Source: a virus
IMG/VR virus record: IMGVR_UViG_3300030099_004038
Span: 1-58,075 of that record
Length of the DNA: 58,075 bases
Reading direction: 5' to 3' (one strand)
This document shows, piece by piece, positions 49,407 to 57,780 of this stretch (position 1 is the stretch's first letter; the number at the start of each line of letters is the position of its first letter). Made by a program: the position numbers and the translations under genes. The notes beneath the pieces are model-generated. The model was given only the letters and a program-made list of their open reading frames with translations, was not told the origin of the DNA and did not search any database.

Positions 49407-51814
49407 ATCTTAATCTCTCCTTGTTTATCGTAATAACTTTTGTTTACAAACTGAACCCACTTACCTATTTTATCTCTTCCTTCTATTGCAGGACAATCAT
49501 ATTTAAATTGTGAGTATGAAGCAATCCATTTGTTAAATCTAATTCTACTTATAGTCATTTTAGATTTTGGAGCAAAGTCAGGATATTCATTTGTAAAGTC
49601 TAAATACAAATCATTTACATATATCCTGGTATTTTTAATTAATTTTTCATTAGACTGTCCCCCTATAACACCACACCACTCTACAAACTCATGTGAAGTT
49701 TCAGCAGAAAATCTTCTTGTTTTTAAATTAACAAAGTCACTTTTTAATAATCCTTTATCTAAGTATAATTGCAAACAGCTAATCATATAATTGTCAAACT
49801 GACACCAGTCATTATCATTCCACTCTCCAAACATTAGTTTACCAAACTCAACAAGAGGGGTAAATTCTTTAGTATAATATTGACTAAGTTCTAACTCCCA
49901 CTTTCTTCTTTCAAAAGAAGATCCCTTTCCTTTTATTGCGTAGTTTGTAGTAATGGCTACCTTCGGAGATTTGCTAAATGGTATTTTAATTGCGTCTTTG
50001 TTTTTCTTTTCAAGAGTCAATCCTTCTGTGACCACACTAAATAATCTTTCAAAATCAAAATGTTTTTTTACATCATCAAAACAAAGTATTTGTGTGTCTG
50101 CTGATACCAACTGATAAGCAAAGGATTTTTCAAAATTAAATGATTTACCATCTATCACGACCAGTTTTTTCATGTGAGAAAGCCCATTCATAAACAACCC
50201 TTTACCAGTTCCTCCTTCCGGATTGTCTGATATAACCTCATCATTTAAAATTGTTGCCGGACAATAAGATAAATTTTTCCATCCATGTAATAAAAATCCT
50301 ATCGTAGATTCCATCGATCTAATTCGCTTTTCAGTTTTGCCGGATATGTTGTCTACAAAAATTTTGTAATCACAATTATTTACCTCACATATTTCAAACA
50401 CCCTATCAATAACATGGTCCTTCCAAACGTATCCCCCCAAATCTAAATAATCTATAGGTGTTATTTCTTCTTTAGTAATTTTAACCGCACAATTTGTATA
50501 ATATAAGTAGGCTGTATCTTTAGAGTCTTCTATAAAAAATACATCAATAGATGAAAGCAAGGTAAGAAACTCTTCTCTAAAATATCTCGTGCATTCAGCA
50601 AAATAGTTGTATACCGAAGTATCATCTAAGTCGTATAAATAATTTAAAATAAAATCTTTGATTTCTTTTTCTGAAGTATGGTCTATTAAGTTGTTAGTAA
50701 CCTTTACAAAAACATAATTCTTACTACCTTGTGGATTAAATTTATAAAAACCATTGTCTTCTAAAAACTTTTTAAAAGATATATGAATAATTTTTATAAC
50801 TCCTTTTTCTGATTTGCTCCAAAACTTTTGTTGATCTTGTTCTTCTTCAAGTCTTCTTATTACATTATCTAAAACACTATCATCAATTTCTGATTCCTCC
50901 TCCAGTTGTGTTTTGATCTCCCCTTTGTTTACACCTCTTCTTAATTTTTGCTTTACCTCGTTTACCTTGTCTTCATCTTCGTAATATTTAGTACCAAAGT
51001 TTTGTACTTGTTGATAAGCCGAGTGTATTGTTCTTCTTATTTCTGATTGAGGAAAATCTTGAGACGCAAAGCTATTCATAATATATTCAGCAAGCCCCTT
51101 TGATACACCGAAGTCGTTGAAGGCTGAGGCTAACACATAAACATTATTATTTCTTTCTCCACTTTTCAATCCATACTTTCTTTCCCACCATTTAATTAAT
51201 ATCTCTACTATTTTATTTTCATCTGTTATAGGTATAGTTTGAACGTCTTTAAATTTATTTACCTCTTGATATTTTTGTTCTGTTATTTGATTAAATACAC
51301 TGGATTGTTCATTGGTAAAAATAAGAGGGTCGTAACTTTCATAACAAACCCTTGATATATTTTTACAAGTCTCATCAAAGTAAGGGGAGTCAAAGTGGTG
51401 TTGTAATGAATTAAAAAAGTTTTTATGATTATCAGGCTCCGATGGTATCTTAACCAAGACTTTTAATCCCAGTCCACTGGGGGATATAAATACTGAATAA
51501 ACATATCTATCTTTAGTTAATTTTTCTTTTTCTTCTAATAATAATTTGTCGTTTTCATAACCATCAAAGTCTAAACATATAAGCCCACTGTGTTGCGTAA
51601 TGGATGCATCGTTTCTTTTTGTAAATTTACCACTAAAACATATTGCTGGTAATGAGGACTTTAATTTATTTCTTTTGTGTTTATCTTTTTCTTGTCTTAT
51701 TTTTTTTACTAATTCTTTGCTTGATCCATCCCCTATTCGTTTTAATACTACTGCTACATCTCTATAAAAAGGTTGAGAAGTATCTTTAATATCTTTAAAT
51801 ATTGTTATTTCCAT
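49403..51814 (-). CDS. Primase-helicase (BT4734/VirE-N type plus SF3-like)
   Basis: 803 aa, two modules. Residues about 10-165 form a BT4734/VirE-N-like archaeo-eukaryotic primase domain: ICLDFDG (79-85, metal-binding Asp82/Asp84), SPSGLGLKVLVKI (111-123), and D147...R155. Near 534-539 a P-loop GGTGKG and downstream LCFDDV and AITTNYA (Walker B and sensor-type motifs) belong to an SF3-like helicase. Such fused proteins prime and unwind phage DNA and are the central replication enzyme here, as no DNA polymerase is recognised. Upstream lies repeat locus 2, so its expression may be controlled there. A start at ATG 51814 fits. Confidence 0.83.
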   Translation of the reverse strand: MEITIFKDIKDTSQPFYRDVAVVLKRIGDGSSKELVKKIRQEKDKHKRNKLKSSLPAICFSGKFTKRNDASITQHSGLICLDFDGYENDKLLLEEKEKLTKDRYVYSVFISPSGLGLKVLVKIPSEPDNHKNFFNSLQHHFDSPYFDETCKNISRVCYESYDPLIFTNEQSSVFNQITEQKYQEVNKFKDVQTIPITDENKIVEILIKWWERKYGLKSGERNNNVYVLASAFNDFGVSKGLAEYIMNSFASQDFPQSEIRRTIHSAYQQVQNFGTKYYEDEDKVNEVKQKLRRGVNKGEIKTQLEEESEIDDSVLDNVIRRLEEEQDQQKFWSKSEKGVIKIIHISFKKFLEDNGFYKFNPQGSKNYVFVKVTNNLIDHTSEKEIKDFILNYLYDLDDTSVYNYFAECTRYFREEFLTLLSSIDVFFIEDSKDTAYLYYTNCAVKITKEEITPIDYLDLGGYVWKDHVIDRVFEICEVNNCDYKIFVDNISGKTEKRIRSMESTIGFLLHGWKNLSYCPATILNDEVISDNPEGGTGKGLFMNGLSHMKKLVVIDGKSFNFEKSFAYQLVSADTQILCFDDVKKHFDFERLFSVVTEGLTLEKKNKDAIKIPFSKSPKVAITTNYAIKGKGSSFERRKWELELSQYYTKEFTPLVEFGKLMFGEWNDNDWCQFDNYMISCLQLYLDKGLLKSDFVNLKTRRFSAETSHEFVEWCGVIGGQSNEKLIKNTRIYVNDLYLDFTNEYPDFAPKSKMTISRIRFNKWIASYSQFKYDCPAIEGRDKIGKWVQFVNKSYYDKQGEIKI

Positions 51815-51815
51815 T

Positions 51816-51982
51816 TGATTTGATGTTGATTTGATGTTAATTTAATTTTCCCTTTTACTACTTATAACTTTCTTTTAAATGTTAAGATGTTAAGTTTAAA
51901 GTAAAAAATTATAGTAGAATAAAAAGACTGCTAAATTAAAATTTATTTTACAAAAAACAACAATAAAGTCAACATCTTAACA
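51816..51982. repeat. GATGTTAA repeat locus 2, upstream of primase-helicase
   Basis: A non-coding repeat cluster. An 11-base unit TGATTTGATGT occurs twice in tandem at 51816-51837. ATGTTAAGATGTTAAG (51879-51894) resembles locus 1. TGTTAAGATGTT (51880-51891) and AACATCTTAACA (51971-51982) are perfect 12-bp inverted repeats about 80 bases apart. GTCAACATC is at 51968-51976, and AGTAGAATAAAA follows the direct copy as at locus 1. Between them lies A/T-rich sequence. Position upstream of the main replication gene suits an origin or operator. Confidence 0.55.
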
Positions 51983-51992
51983 CCAATAAGAC

Positions 51993-52048
51993 AAAAAAAT
52001 AAGGAGGATACCCGTTCTTCTTTACTGCCCGGTCTAAAACCTCCTTAT
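51993..52048 (-). terminator. Hairpin terminator after the SSB-like gene, long loop
   Basis: On the minus strand ATAAGGAGG (52048 to 52040) pairs with CCTCCTTAT (52007 to 51999), 9 bp perfect, followed by seven T (51999 to 51993). The loop is 32 bases. The same stem length and loop size occur after the capsid gene at 23755-23812. Confidence 0.7.
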
Positions 52049-52061
52049 CTTTATAACCAGT

Positions 52062-52322
52062 TTAGAAAGGTAGATCTTCATCTCCTGCCGGGGCAGTTTC
52101 TTTCTTTGGCTCTGGTTTGAATGTATCAATAGCAACATAATGAGTTTTACCATAATCATCAGCTCCATCTTTTTTAGCTGATACATTTACTTTAATGTAT
52201 TTTTTACCATTATACTCAAACATGTGTTCTTGAGGTAAGTCTGATAAACAAATACTACAGGAAATCATATTCCCATCAAATTTGGAAGTTCCACTTCCGA
52301 CATAGATTTTTTCTTCTGCCAT
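52062..52322 (-). CDS. Compact SSB-like protein with acidic tip
   Basis: 86 aa. The N-terminal 65 residues are beta-rich (MISCSICLSDLPQEHMFEYN, KKYIKVNVSAKKDGADDYGK) and could be a reduced OB-like fold. The C-terminus is acidic and ends GDEDLPF, matching the DDDIPF-type tip by which SSB recruits replication proteins. It lies upstream of the primase-helicase and downstream of the nuclease and annealing genes, as expected for an SSB. The reduced size and the lack of typical OB motifs lower confidence; another tip-carrying DNA-binding protein is possible. Confidence 0.55.
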   Translation of the reverse strand: MAEEKIYVGSGTSKFDGNMISCSICLSDLPQEHMFEYNGKKYIKVNVSAKKDGADDYGKTHYVAIDTFKPEPKKETAPAGDEDLPF

Positions 52323-52324
52323 AA

Positions 52325-52465
52325 TTAATTAGATTTATAAATTATTTGTTCCAACTTATTCATTGTAGCCTCCATGACTTGGTCACGTTCAGCATTAGAA
52401 GTGTAGTGGGTTGGAACTTTCAACCACACTTCATTGTTTCTATTATAAAGTTTCTTTAATAACAT
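52325..52465 (-). CDS. 46-aa early protein, unknown
   Basis: ATG 52465 overlaps the end of the RecE-like gene by 23 bases; an upstream ATG (52546) would overlap it by 104 bases and is less likely. The product begins MLLKKLYNRNNEVWLKVPTH and contains NAERDQVMEATMNKLEQIIY. It lies between the nuclease and the SSB-like gene. No family recognised. Confidence 0.5.
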   Translation of the reverse strand: MLLKKLYNRNNEVWLKVPTHYTSNAERDQVMEATMNKLEQIIYKSN

Positions 52466-53180
52466 AAGTTTCGATGTCTTCCGTAGCGTCTTCACTAAAG
52501 AATTTATTATACACCTCAACTGCTCTTTCAACTTTTTCTTTTCCATAATTTAAAAATGTTTCAGATGGATAATAAATACCCAGTTCGTAAGTTAATTTAT
52601 CTACCACATAAAACACTAAAGGTTTGTCAAAAAATTGTTGATACAAAAAAGCTTGACTATCATAGTTATATTTTCTGGCACTATACTTAAAATCTTTTAT
52701 GTTTGATGTAGTTTTTAGGTCTATTAATATATCTTTCCCAACTATATCCGCCTTACCTTTCCATTTTTTACCTAAATACTCATGAATAGCCGGCACTTCA
52801 AAATCATTATCATCATCATACACCGCCTCGTAAAACTCTAAATTATTTTTCATAGTAGATATAGCTTTGTCAATTTCTTCTTTTTCCTTTGTTAACATCA
52901 TTAAAGAACGTTTGTAATGAAGTAACTCTTCTTTATATTTTTTTGTATTTCTACTTGATGCGTCTATTGTCCAGTACTCTACACTATCAATTTTTTCCGG
53001 CTCCAACATAGCGGTATGAAAATACCTACCAATTAACATAGCTTTTGTCATGGGTTTGTCTTTACCAAAATTTTTTGGATCGTTTAATAAAGTTATTATA
53101 TCTGAATTAGATAAAAATTGTTTACCAAACTTTCCGTAATAATGTTGATCCTCTTTTAATAATTGCAAGTCTTTATCCAT
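52443..53180 (-). CDS. PD-(D/E)XK exonuclease (RecE/DUF3799-like)
   Basis: 245 aa, a RecB/RecE-type nuclease. GRYFHTAMLEP (51-61, His motif), KGKADIVG (141-148, Asp), ILIDLKTTS (151-159, D-x-K) and the Q176...Y180 helix (DSQAFLYQQ) are the conserved elements. The DUF3799/RecE C-terminal type digests one strand at DNA ends. It is coupled to the annealing protein by an overlapping base, forming a Red-like recombination pair. Confidence 0.87.
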   Translation of the reverse strand: MDKDLQLLKEDQHYYGKFGKQFLSNSDIITLLNDPKNFGKDKPMTKAMLIGRYFHTAMLEPEKIDSVEYWTIDASSRNTKKYKEELLHYKRSLMMLTKEKEEIDKAISTMKNNLEFYEAVYDDDNDFEVPAIHEYLGKKWKGKADIVGKDILIDLKTTSNIKDFKYSARKYNYDSQAFLYQQFFDKPLVFYVVDKLTYELGIYYPSETFLNYGKEKVERAVEVYNKFFSEDATEDIETYVIKETL

Positions 53181-53794
53181 TACTTAATGTGTTTTGATAA
53201 TTCTTTTTTTACCACCGATTTTATATTGTATTTAGTTTCTAAATTTTTGACTATTTTAGGAAGTCCCAACTCTTTATTTGAAGCTATATATTTTAAAACT
53301 TTACCCCAGTTATTGTCTCCAATATCTAATGTAATTTTTGTTTCTTTTACTGGTGTTGAAGTTTTACTAACCTGTTGTTTAGGTTGAGGTTTTACGACCT
53401 CAATAGTGTCCTCTCCTATCCATAAACTTAACCCAAGTCCGTGCATAGCAATAGCTTTAGCAGTAGATCTTTGTATAGCCGTGTTTACATCCATTGAAGT
53501 AATTTTTTCCATAGTTATAGAATTGTTTCTATAATCCATAACCGGTAAATAATCTATATGTTCTAAATTATTTATTGTAATTCCTACTTTTACATAAGCA
53601 GTTTTACCATCTGTAAAAAAATTAAGTCCAGTTTCTTGACACTCATATACTTTTCTTTGTGCGTCAGGATATTCATGTTTTATCATACTCCAAGCCGTAG
53701 CCCAAGACATATAATCAAACTTACCCTTCTTATCAGTTTTACCCTTAATTGATACTGCTGATAGTTCTTTAAATATGTTGTTCTTTTTTTCCAT
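53180..53794 (-). CDS. Single-strand annealing protein (DUF1071/ERF-like)
   Basis: 204 aa. YMSWATAWSMIKHEYPDA (28-45), the VKVGITI strand (68-74) and MDVNTAIQRSTAKAIAMHGL (101-120) are typical of DUF1071/ERF-type annealing proteins, which pair resected single strands. The linker after residue 130 is disordered (KPQPKQQVSKTSTP), and a small helical C-terminus follows. It lies directly upstream of the RecE-like exonuclease, the expected partner. Confidence 0.85.
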   Translation of the reverse strand: MEKKNNIFKELSAVSIKGKTDKKGKFDYMSWATAWSMIKHEYPDAQRKVYECQETGLNFFTDGKTAYVKVGITINNLEHIDYLPVMDYRNNSITMEKITSMDVNTAIQRSTAKAIAMHGLGLSLWIGEDTIEVVKPQPKQQVSKTSTPVKETKITLDIGDNNWGKVLKYIASNKELGLPKIVKNLETKYNIKSVVKKELSKHIK

Positions 53795-54176
53795 TTAATT
53801 TGTTTTTTAGATTTGTATATTTATTTAATATTAATTCTCTCCTGTTTTTTAAGTGTTGTATATACTTATCGTTCTTTCTTGTATTTATTTCCATCTTAAC
53901 TTTCTCCTCTATCATCTCCAGTTTTCTTTTGCAGTTTTCTAAATTATTTAATATAGATCCTGTTTTCCATCCTTTAATATAAAAATTAAGATATTCCTCA
54001 TCATTACACTCTACAAAATAATCTCCACCTTTTGAGCAATTAAGTATTTCAATTCTTTCTTTAAACTTTTGTATCTTATATCCATAATTAATCACAATGA
54101 TTTTGTTTTTTAATTTTTGATAAATACCTTGTTTATCTTTAGTGGCTTGACTAAATATTTCTTCTAATGAATACAT
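53769..54176 (-). CDS. 135-aa basic coiled-coil-like early protein
   Basis: Helical and basic: IFSQATKDKQGIYQKLKNKI, then NNLENCKRKLEMIEEKVKME and NRRELILNKYTNLKNKLNGK. A beta-like middle segment holds two Cys. The start overlaps the stop of the DnaA-like gene (TAATG), and it overlaps the annealing gene by 26 bases. No family recognised. Confidence 0.6.
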   Translation of the reverse strand: MYSLEEIFSQATKDKQGIYQKLKNKIIVINYGYKIQKFKERIEILNCSKGGDYFVECNDEEYLNFYIKGWKTGSILNNLENCKRKLEMIEEKVKMEINTRKNDKYIQHLKNRRELILNKYTNLKNKLNGKKEQHI

Positions 54177-54472
54177 TATAATTTATTAGAGGCGTATTCT
54201 AATATTTTTTTATAATCCTCATCTTTATCAATAAGTTCCTTGGCTTTTTTATATCCATGAATAATGGTGGAGTGAGAAACATTGTGTCCGTTCTCTTCCA
54301 TAAATCTTTGGATGTAAGAAATTCGTATGGGGCGTTCCATACATAAATAATAAAGTATTTGTCTGGCATCTACACATTCTCTCTTTTTTGTTTTTTCAAA
54401 CATTTGATCTAATGTAAGATGAAATTGTTCGGCTATCGCGTTGGCATAAACCATAAATATATCCCTTTTCAT
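54176..54472 (-). CDS. Second DnaA domain IV-like protein
   Basis: 98 aa. Residues about 28-83 resemble DnaA domain IV: TKKRECVDARQILYYLCMER (28-47) matches the basic start and R...AR.I.YYL helix, and ENGHNVSHSTIIHGYKKAKE (60-79) matches the recognition loop with H67-S68-T69 in the position of DnaA HST. The protein has only 27 residues before this domain, so no ATPase. It is the shorter of two such proteins in the early arm. It could bind an origin or regulate host DnaA sites. Confidence 0.72.
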   Translation of the reverse strand: MKRDIFMVYANAIAEQFHLTLDQMFEKTKKRECVDARQILYYLCMERPIRISYIQRFMEENGHNVSHSTIIHGYKKAKELIDKDEDYKKILEYASNKL

Positions 54473-54552
54473 AGTTTGATTTTGATTAAATTAAATTAGT
54501 TGGCTAAGATAATTCTTTTTCAATACTTAACCAAATTTTGTTTATGTTTTTT

Positions 54553-54834
54553 TTATTTCTTTTCTTTTTTACACTGCACTTTATACAAAATAAGATAACC
54601 TATTAAATCTAATATAGTATCCTCTGTTTTATCATTAATACCCATTTGTTTTATCCTACTTAATTTATCATCTATTCTCGCAAGAATACCTTCTTTTGGA
54701 GATAGTTTTGAGAATATTTTTGGAGGATCGTTTGCAGTGTCTCCATAGTTCTTGTTCTTCTCCAACAACAACATTATTACTTCTCTTCCTACTTCCTTAA
54801 TTAGTTCGGATGTATCTTTATTTTTCTTTTCCAT
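54553..54834 (-). CDS. DUF1599-like nucleotide-metabolism-type protein
   Basis: 93 aa with LLEKNKNYGDTANDPPKIFS, ILARIDDKLSRIKQM and NDKTEDTILDLIGYLILYKV. This K...YG....F....R..DK..RI.......E...D..L DLIGY pattern is that of the DUF1599 / nucleotide-modification-associated family (all-helical, MazG-like). Members are linked to nucleotide pools or DNA modification in phages, but the exact reaction is unknown. An 81-base gap of unassigned sequence separates it from the DnaA-like gene. Confidence 0.8.
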   Translation of the reverse strand: MEKKNKDTSELIKEVGREVIMLLLEKNKNYGDTANDPPKIFSKLSPKEGILARIDDKLSRIKQMGINDKTEDTILDLIGYLILYKVQCKKEKK

Positions 54835-55006
54835 GATATTTTTCTTTAAAGTGTTTATGCTTGGCTTTTTTTGTTGTGTTATATAACTCTTTCATTTTTG
54901 TTTTAAAAGAGTTATTCATTTCTTCTGTATCTATTATTATATAACCATCTTCATCTTCATAATAAAATACCGGAACAATAATACTTTCTTTTTTAATTTT
55001 TTCCAT
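54818..55006 (-). CDS. 62-aa early protein, unknown
   Basis: Begins MEKIKKESIIVPVFYYEDED with a beta hairpin GYIIIDTEEM, then a basic helix (TTKKAKHKHFKEKYHGKEK). Overlaps both neighbours by 14-17 bases. No family recognised. Confidence 0.55.
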   Translation of the reverse strand: MEKIKKESIIVPVFYYEDEDGYIIIDTEEMNNSFKTKMKELYNTTKKAKHKHFKEKYHGKEK

Positions 55007-55286
55007 CTTTATATTCTTTTAGTTTGTCCACCATACTATTTTTATAAACCCAACGATCTAAATTTTTTCCTTCCTCTACCATTCCACTATATGAGAACCA
55101 ATCATCCATATTGATAAAGTTTTGTTTTTCTAATTCATCAAGATATTGTTTTTGTTTCATTTCACTTATTAGATGCCTAACACTATCCTGTTTATCTAAT
55201 AATTGTTGTAAAAACTGGATATATTTTTTGTTAGGTTGTTTTTTGTTTTTTTCTTTTAATATAATCTCACTTATGTTTTTCATCAT
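54993..55286 (-). CDS. 97-aa helical early protein, unknown
   Basis: From ATG 55286 (MMKNISEIILKEKNKKQPNK); a TTG at 55304 would lengthen it by 6 residues. Helical segments QFLQQLLDKQDSVRHLISEM and NMDDWFSYSGMVEEGKN. The start overlaps the upstream gene end by 20 bases. Likely a small regulatory or accessory protein; no family recognised. Confidence 0.6.
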   Translation of the reverse strand: MMKNISEIILKEKNKKQPNKKYIQFLQQLLDKQDSVRHLISEMKQKQYLDELEKQNFINMDDWFSYSGMVEEGKNLDRWVYKNSMVDKLKEYKDGKN

Positions 55287-55488
55287 GCATTTTTTTAATT
55301 TCAAATTCTATTGTAGCCCAACTAAAATCTTCCCGATCTTTTAAATACTCTTTTAAATATTTAATCCAATCCTCCTCTTCTTCAAACACCTCTTCCAACA
55401 TATCACATAGGTTATCATAAAACTGATTCCCATCATTTTCTTCTAATTCGTTCATAAATTCTTCGTAAAGTTTTTTTGTTAATTCCAT
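55267..55488 (-). CDS. 73-aa very acidic early protein
   Basis: Rich in Glu and Asp with aromatic residues (LYEEFMNELEENDGNQFYDN, LEEVFEEEEDWIKYLKEYL). The composition suggests a DNA-mimic or a protein binding basic partners, but this is composition only. 19 bases after the stop of the zinc-ribbon-like gene. No family recognised. Confidence 0.6.
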   Translation of the reverse strand: MELTKKLYEEFMNELEENDGNQFYDNLCDMLEEVFEEEEDWIKYLKEYLKDREDFSWATIEFEIKKMHDEKHK

Positions 55489-55507
55489 TTTATTTTGTTT
55501 TTAGTTA

Positions 55508-55729
55508 TTATTCATTTCTCATATCTTCTAAATAGTTCTCTCTTTGTATAGTTTTATATTCATAGTCCTCAATTATCTCACAATACTCGTTGCATTCACT
55601 ACATAGTAATTTATCCTCATCAAACATTTCACTATATATTTCCTCATATTCTGATCCACAACAACTGCTTACCATACTACATCCTCCATCATCAATAGGA
55701 TTGCTTAATTTCCAGTTATCGTAATTCAT
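55508..55729 (-). CDS. 73-aa zinc-ribbon-like protein
   Basis: Contains SSCCGSEYEE (residues about 21-30) and LLCSECNEYCEIIEDYEY (41-58), giving Cys pairs with the spacing of a small zinc ribbon. Tails are acidic. Small ribbons of this type often bind DNA, RNA or RNA polymerase. Its start ATG is within 3 bases of the next gene's TGA (ATGA overlap), so it is coupled. Confidence 0.65.
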   Translation of the reverse strand: MNYDNWKLSNPIDDGGCSMVSSCCGSEYEEIYSEMFDEDKLLCSECNEYCEIIEDYEYKTIQRENYLEDMRNE

Positions 55730-55956
55730 ATTAATTCAATATTTTTAGGATCTATATATTCAGGGTGTTCGTTCTCATCCTCTACATCAAAATACCATAT
55801 AGGTATATCTCCACAACTATCTAACATTCCCTGTAAAGTAATACTTACTTCTCCCTCTTGTATTTCTTCTGCTATATATTTTCCCCAGTAAAGATAATCA
55901 TCTTTATCTTGGAACATATAATCTATAAATTTACTTTTGTCTAATTTGTATTTCAT
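55726..55956 (-). CDS. 76-aa acidic early protein
   Basis: Acidic and aromatic: MKYKLDKSKFIDYMFQDKDD, WGKYIAEEIQEGEVSITLQG and IWYFDVEDENEHPEYIDPK. Coupled to the genes on both sides by ATGA overlaps. No family recognised. Confidence 0.6.
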   Translation of the reverse strand: MKYKLDKSKFIDYMFQDKDDYLYWGKYIAEEIQEGEVSITLQGMLDSCGDIPIWYFDVEDENEHPEYIDPKNIELI

Positions 55957-56144
55957 TTTTTTATTTGATTTAATTTAACTCTTGAAAAAAGTTTTTTACT
56001 AACTTGTAATTTACTTTCTAAATCTTCAATATATTTCATAAAAGCCTCTATATAATACACATCATCTGATTTTAATTCCTCTAATCTGTAACCATTAAAG
56101 TAGTTAAACCCATCATCCACTTGGTCTATTAATTTCCTTTTCAT
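55953..56144 (-). CDS. 63-aa early protein, unknown
   Basis: A helical protein (VYYIEAFMKYIEDLESKLQV) with a basic end (RVKLNQIKK). Start overlaps the next upstream stop (ATGA). No family recognised. Confidence 0.55.
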   Translation of the reverse strand: MKRKLIDQVDDGFNYFNGYRLEELKSDDVYYIEAFMKYIEDLESKLQVSKKLFSRVKLNQIKK

Positions 56145-56713
56145 ATTACACTGCTTTTTATAGTTTCATCAATATATTCTTTAGCTTCTTCTAATGTCTT
56201 TCCACAATACTCTTGTCCGTGATCTAAATAATATCCAGTTCCACTTTCATAATTTGGATGATCTTCATATAGTTCTGTTAAATAACAATCTTTATATTCC
56301 AATATATCTCCCCATTCAGGACAATCATAATCCCACTGCATAACACATTTTCCCCCTTCATAATCCATTTCTGATCCATAACCTTGTTCTTCTTCCCATG
56401 AATAAGTAAAGTCAGGAAAATCTTTAGCAAACATACTAATTATATTGTCTCCTATCGGACTCCAAGCTGATGTAAAGGATATTAAATTATCCTCTATCTC
56501 TAATTCATAGCACCCCCATTTTGTGTCCCAGTTTTCATTACACCATTCATACCAACTATATTGTTTTCCATTAGCTTTCGTTCCCTCTAATTGTTTCGGC
56601 ATAGGTTTATAATGTCTGCATAACCCACCAACTTTTTCTATTTTCTTTAGTATTTCTTTTTGTTTTTTAGTAGGATCAGAAATAACAATCCTCGTATATA
56701 CATGATTAGGCAT
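56141..56713 (-). CDS. Api92/DUF1281-like protein
   Basis: 190 aa starting MPNHVYTRIVISDPTKKQKE, with WCNENWDTKWGCYELEIED near 56-75 and ISFTSAWSPIGDNIISMFAK near 78-97. The MPNHV start and the W...NW.TKW...TAWSP pattern are those of Api92-like (DUF1281/YubB ferredoxin-like) proteins, common on plasmids and phages, whose role is unknown. Several Cys and many acidic residues follow. Operon member with coupled start. Confidence 0.8.
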   Translation of the reverse strand: MPNHVYTRIVISDPTKKQKEILKKIEKVGGLCRHYKPMPKQLEGTKANGKQYSWYEWCNENWDTKWGCYELEIEDNLISFTSAWSPIGDNIISMFAKDFPDFTYSWEEEQGYGSEMDYEGGKCVMQWDYDCPEWGDILEYKDCYLTELYEDHPNYESGTGYYLDHGQEYCGKTLEEAKEYIDETIKSSVI

Positions 56714-56725
56714 TTTTATTTAATT

Positions 56726-56926
56726 TTAATTGTTTTTATATAATTCATAAGTATCGTTTAATATATCCATCATATCTGTTTTATGTTTATCTGTTTCCAG
56801 TAGTGTTTTAATTAACCATTCTAATTCTCCATAAGGATCACAACAATCCTCCCTGAACCACTTAACATAATTATCTATTTTATCATTTATATCTATTTCT
56901 TTAAGTTCTTTATCTGTTAAATCCAT
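56726..56926 (-). CDS. 66-aa acidic early protein, unknown
   Basis: Starts MDLTDKELKEIDINDKIDNY, then WFREDCCDPYGELEWLIKTL. Acidic, with a CC pair and several Trp. Sits 1 base after the 98-aa gene stop and 12 bases before the Api92-like ATG. No family recognised. Confidence 0.6.
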   Translation of the reverse strand: MDLTDKELKEIDINDKIDNYVKWFREDCCDPYGELEWLIKTLLETDKHKTDMMDILNDTYELYKNN

Positions 56927-56927
56927 A

Positions 56928-57224
56928 TTATCTATATTTTATTTGTTCTATTTGTATTGTCCCACTATTTATCATTTCCCAAACTTCTTCCCAGTTTCCC
57001 TCATCCATCTCCCACTCAATATCATCTTTTTTATATTTTGTTGAGAAATTACTGAACGCTTGGGGGGATGTAGATATTTTATAGTCCCCATTATCATTTG
57101 TAAACACACTCCATCTGTATTTGTTATCACACATTACAGACACTACATCAATTTTTATTTCTCTTGGATTTCCCTCTATTTTTAATACTGGAGGATTTAA
57201 TCTTAATTTATGATATAAACTCAT
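56928..57224 (-). CDS. 98-aa early protein, unknown
   Basis: Begins MSLYHKLRLNPPVLKIEGNP and contains REIKIDVVSVMCDNKYRWSV and a Trp/Glu-rich segment (DIEWEMDEGNWEEVWEMI). Beta-alpha alternation suggests a small folded domain. Start overlaps the stop of the upstream 42-aa gene (ATGA). No family recognised. Confidence 0.65.
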   Translation of the reverse strand: MSLYHKLRLNPPVLKIEGNPREIKIDVVSVMCDNKYRWSVFTNDNGDYKISTSPQAFSNFSTKYKKDDIEWEMDEGNWEEVWEMINSGTIQIEQIKYR

Positions 57225-57349
57225 TTTATTTTATTTTTAGTTAATTTATTTATTGTTTTATAGATATATTTCATCCATTCTGTATAACTTTTATTGGTAT
57301 TATTACCAACTTTCTTAACCCTCATAGGTTTTAATTTACTCTTTTTCAT
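57221..57349 (-). CDS. 42-aa basic micro-protein
   Basis: ATG 57349 to TGA 57223-57221, with the stop overlapping the next ATG and the start overlapping the previous gene by 14 bases. The product begins MKKSKLKPMRVKKVGNNTNK and contains YTEWMKYIYKTINKL, a basic amphipathic helix. The coupling at both ends argues that it is real. Confidence 0.55.
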   Translation of the reverse strand: MKKSKLKPMRVKKVGNNTNKSYTEWMKYIYKTINKLTKNKIK

Positions 57350-57761
57350 GGCAAAATATACAAAATTCATTTACACTTCCATTAAATATTTCTCTCCTTT
57401 CCCAGTCGTAAACTCTTACATTTATTTGATCTTTTTCGTTTCCCTCAATTATATACTCAAAATCTTCCCAATTTCTTTCAGTGTTAGGTGGGTAGCAATA
57501 TATATTACCTATTCCATTTTTAAATTCTGACAATAGTTCGGCAGATAAACATCCCATTCCATTGTTTTTGAGTAAGTTATCATCTCCCAGTCCATACCCA
57601 TTTACTATTGTTCTATCGGCTAAAAAGTTTGCTAATTCTTTTCCATGTCCTGATGGATAACCATCATATTGTCTATACATACATATAAGGTTTTCTTTTT
57701 GTGTAACATTTTCTTTGTCTTTGTAGGTTTCTATAACCTTTGTTAATGATCTTGTTCCCAT
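57336..57761 (-). CDS. 141-aa protein, MGTRSLT / YRQYDGYPSGHG family
   Basis: Starts MGTRSLTKVIETYKDKENVT with CMYRQYDGYPSGHGKELANF near 28-47 and GMGCLSAELLSEFKNGIGNI near 69-88. I recall this MGTRSL...YRQ.DGYP.G.G pattern from phage and bacterial genomes as a conserved protein of unknown function. A His/Cys end (FCIFCHEKE) may bind metal. Second gene of the right early block. Confidence 0.75.
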   Translation of the reverse strand: MGTRSLTKVIETYKDKENVTQKENLICMYRQYDGYPSGHGKELANFLADRTIVNGYGLGDDNLLKNNGMGCLSAELLSEFKNGIGNIYCYPPNTERNWEDFEYIIEGNEKDQINVRVYDWERREIFNGSVNEFCIFCHEKE

Positions 57762-57780
57762 TTTATTTAATTTTAATTGA

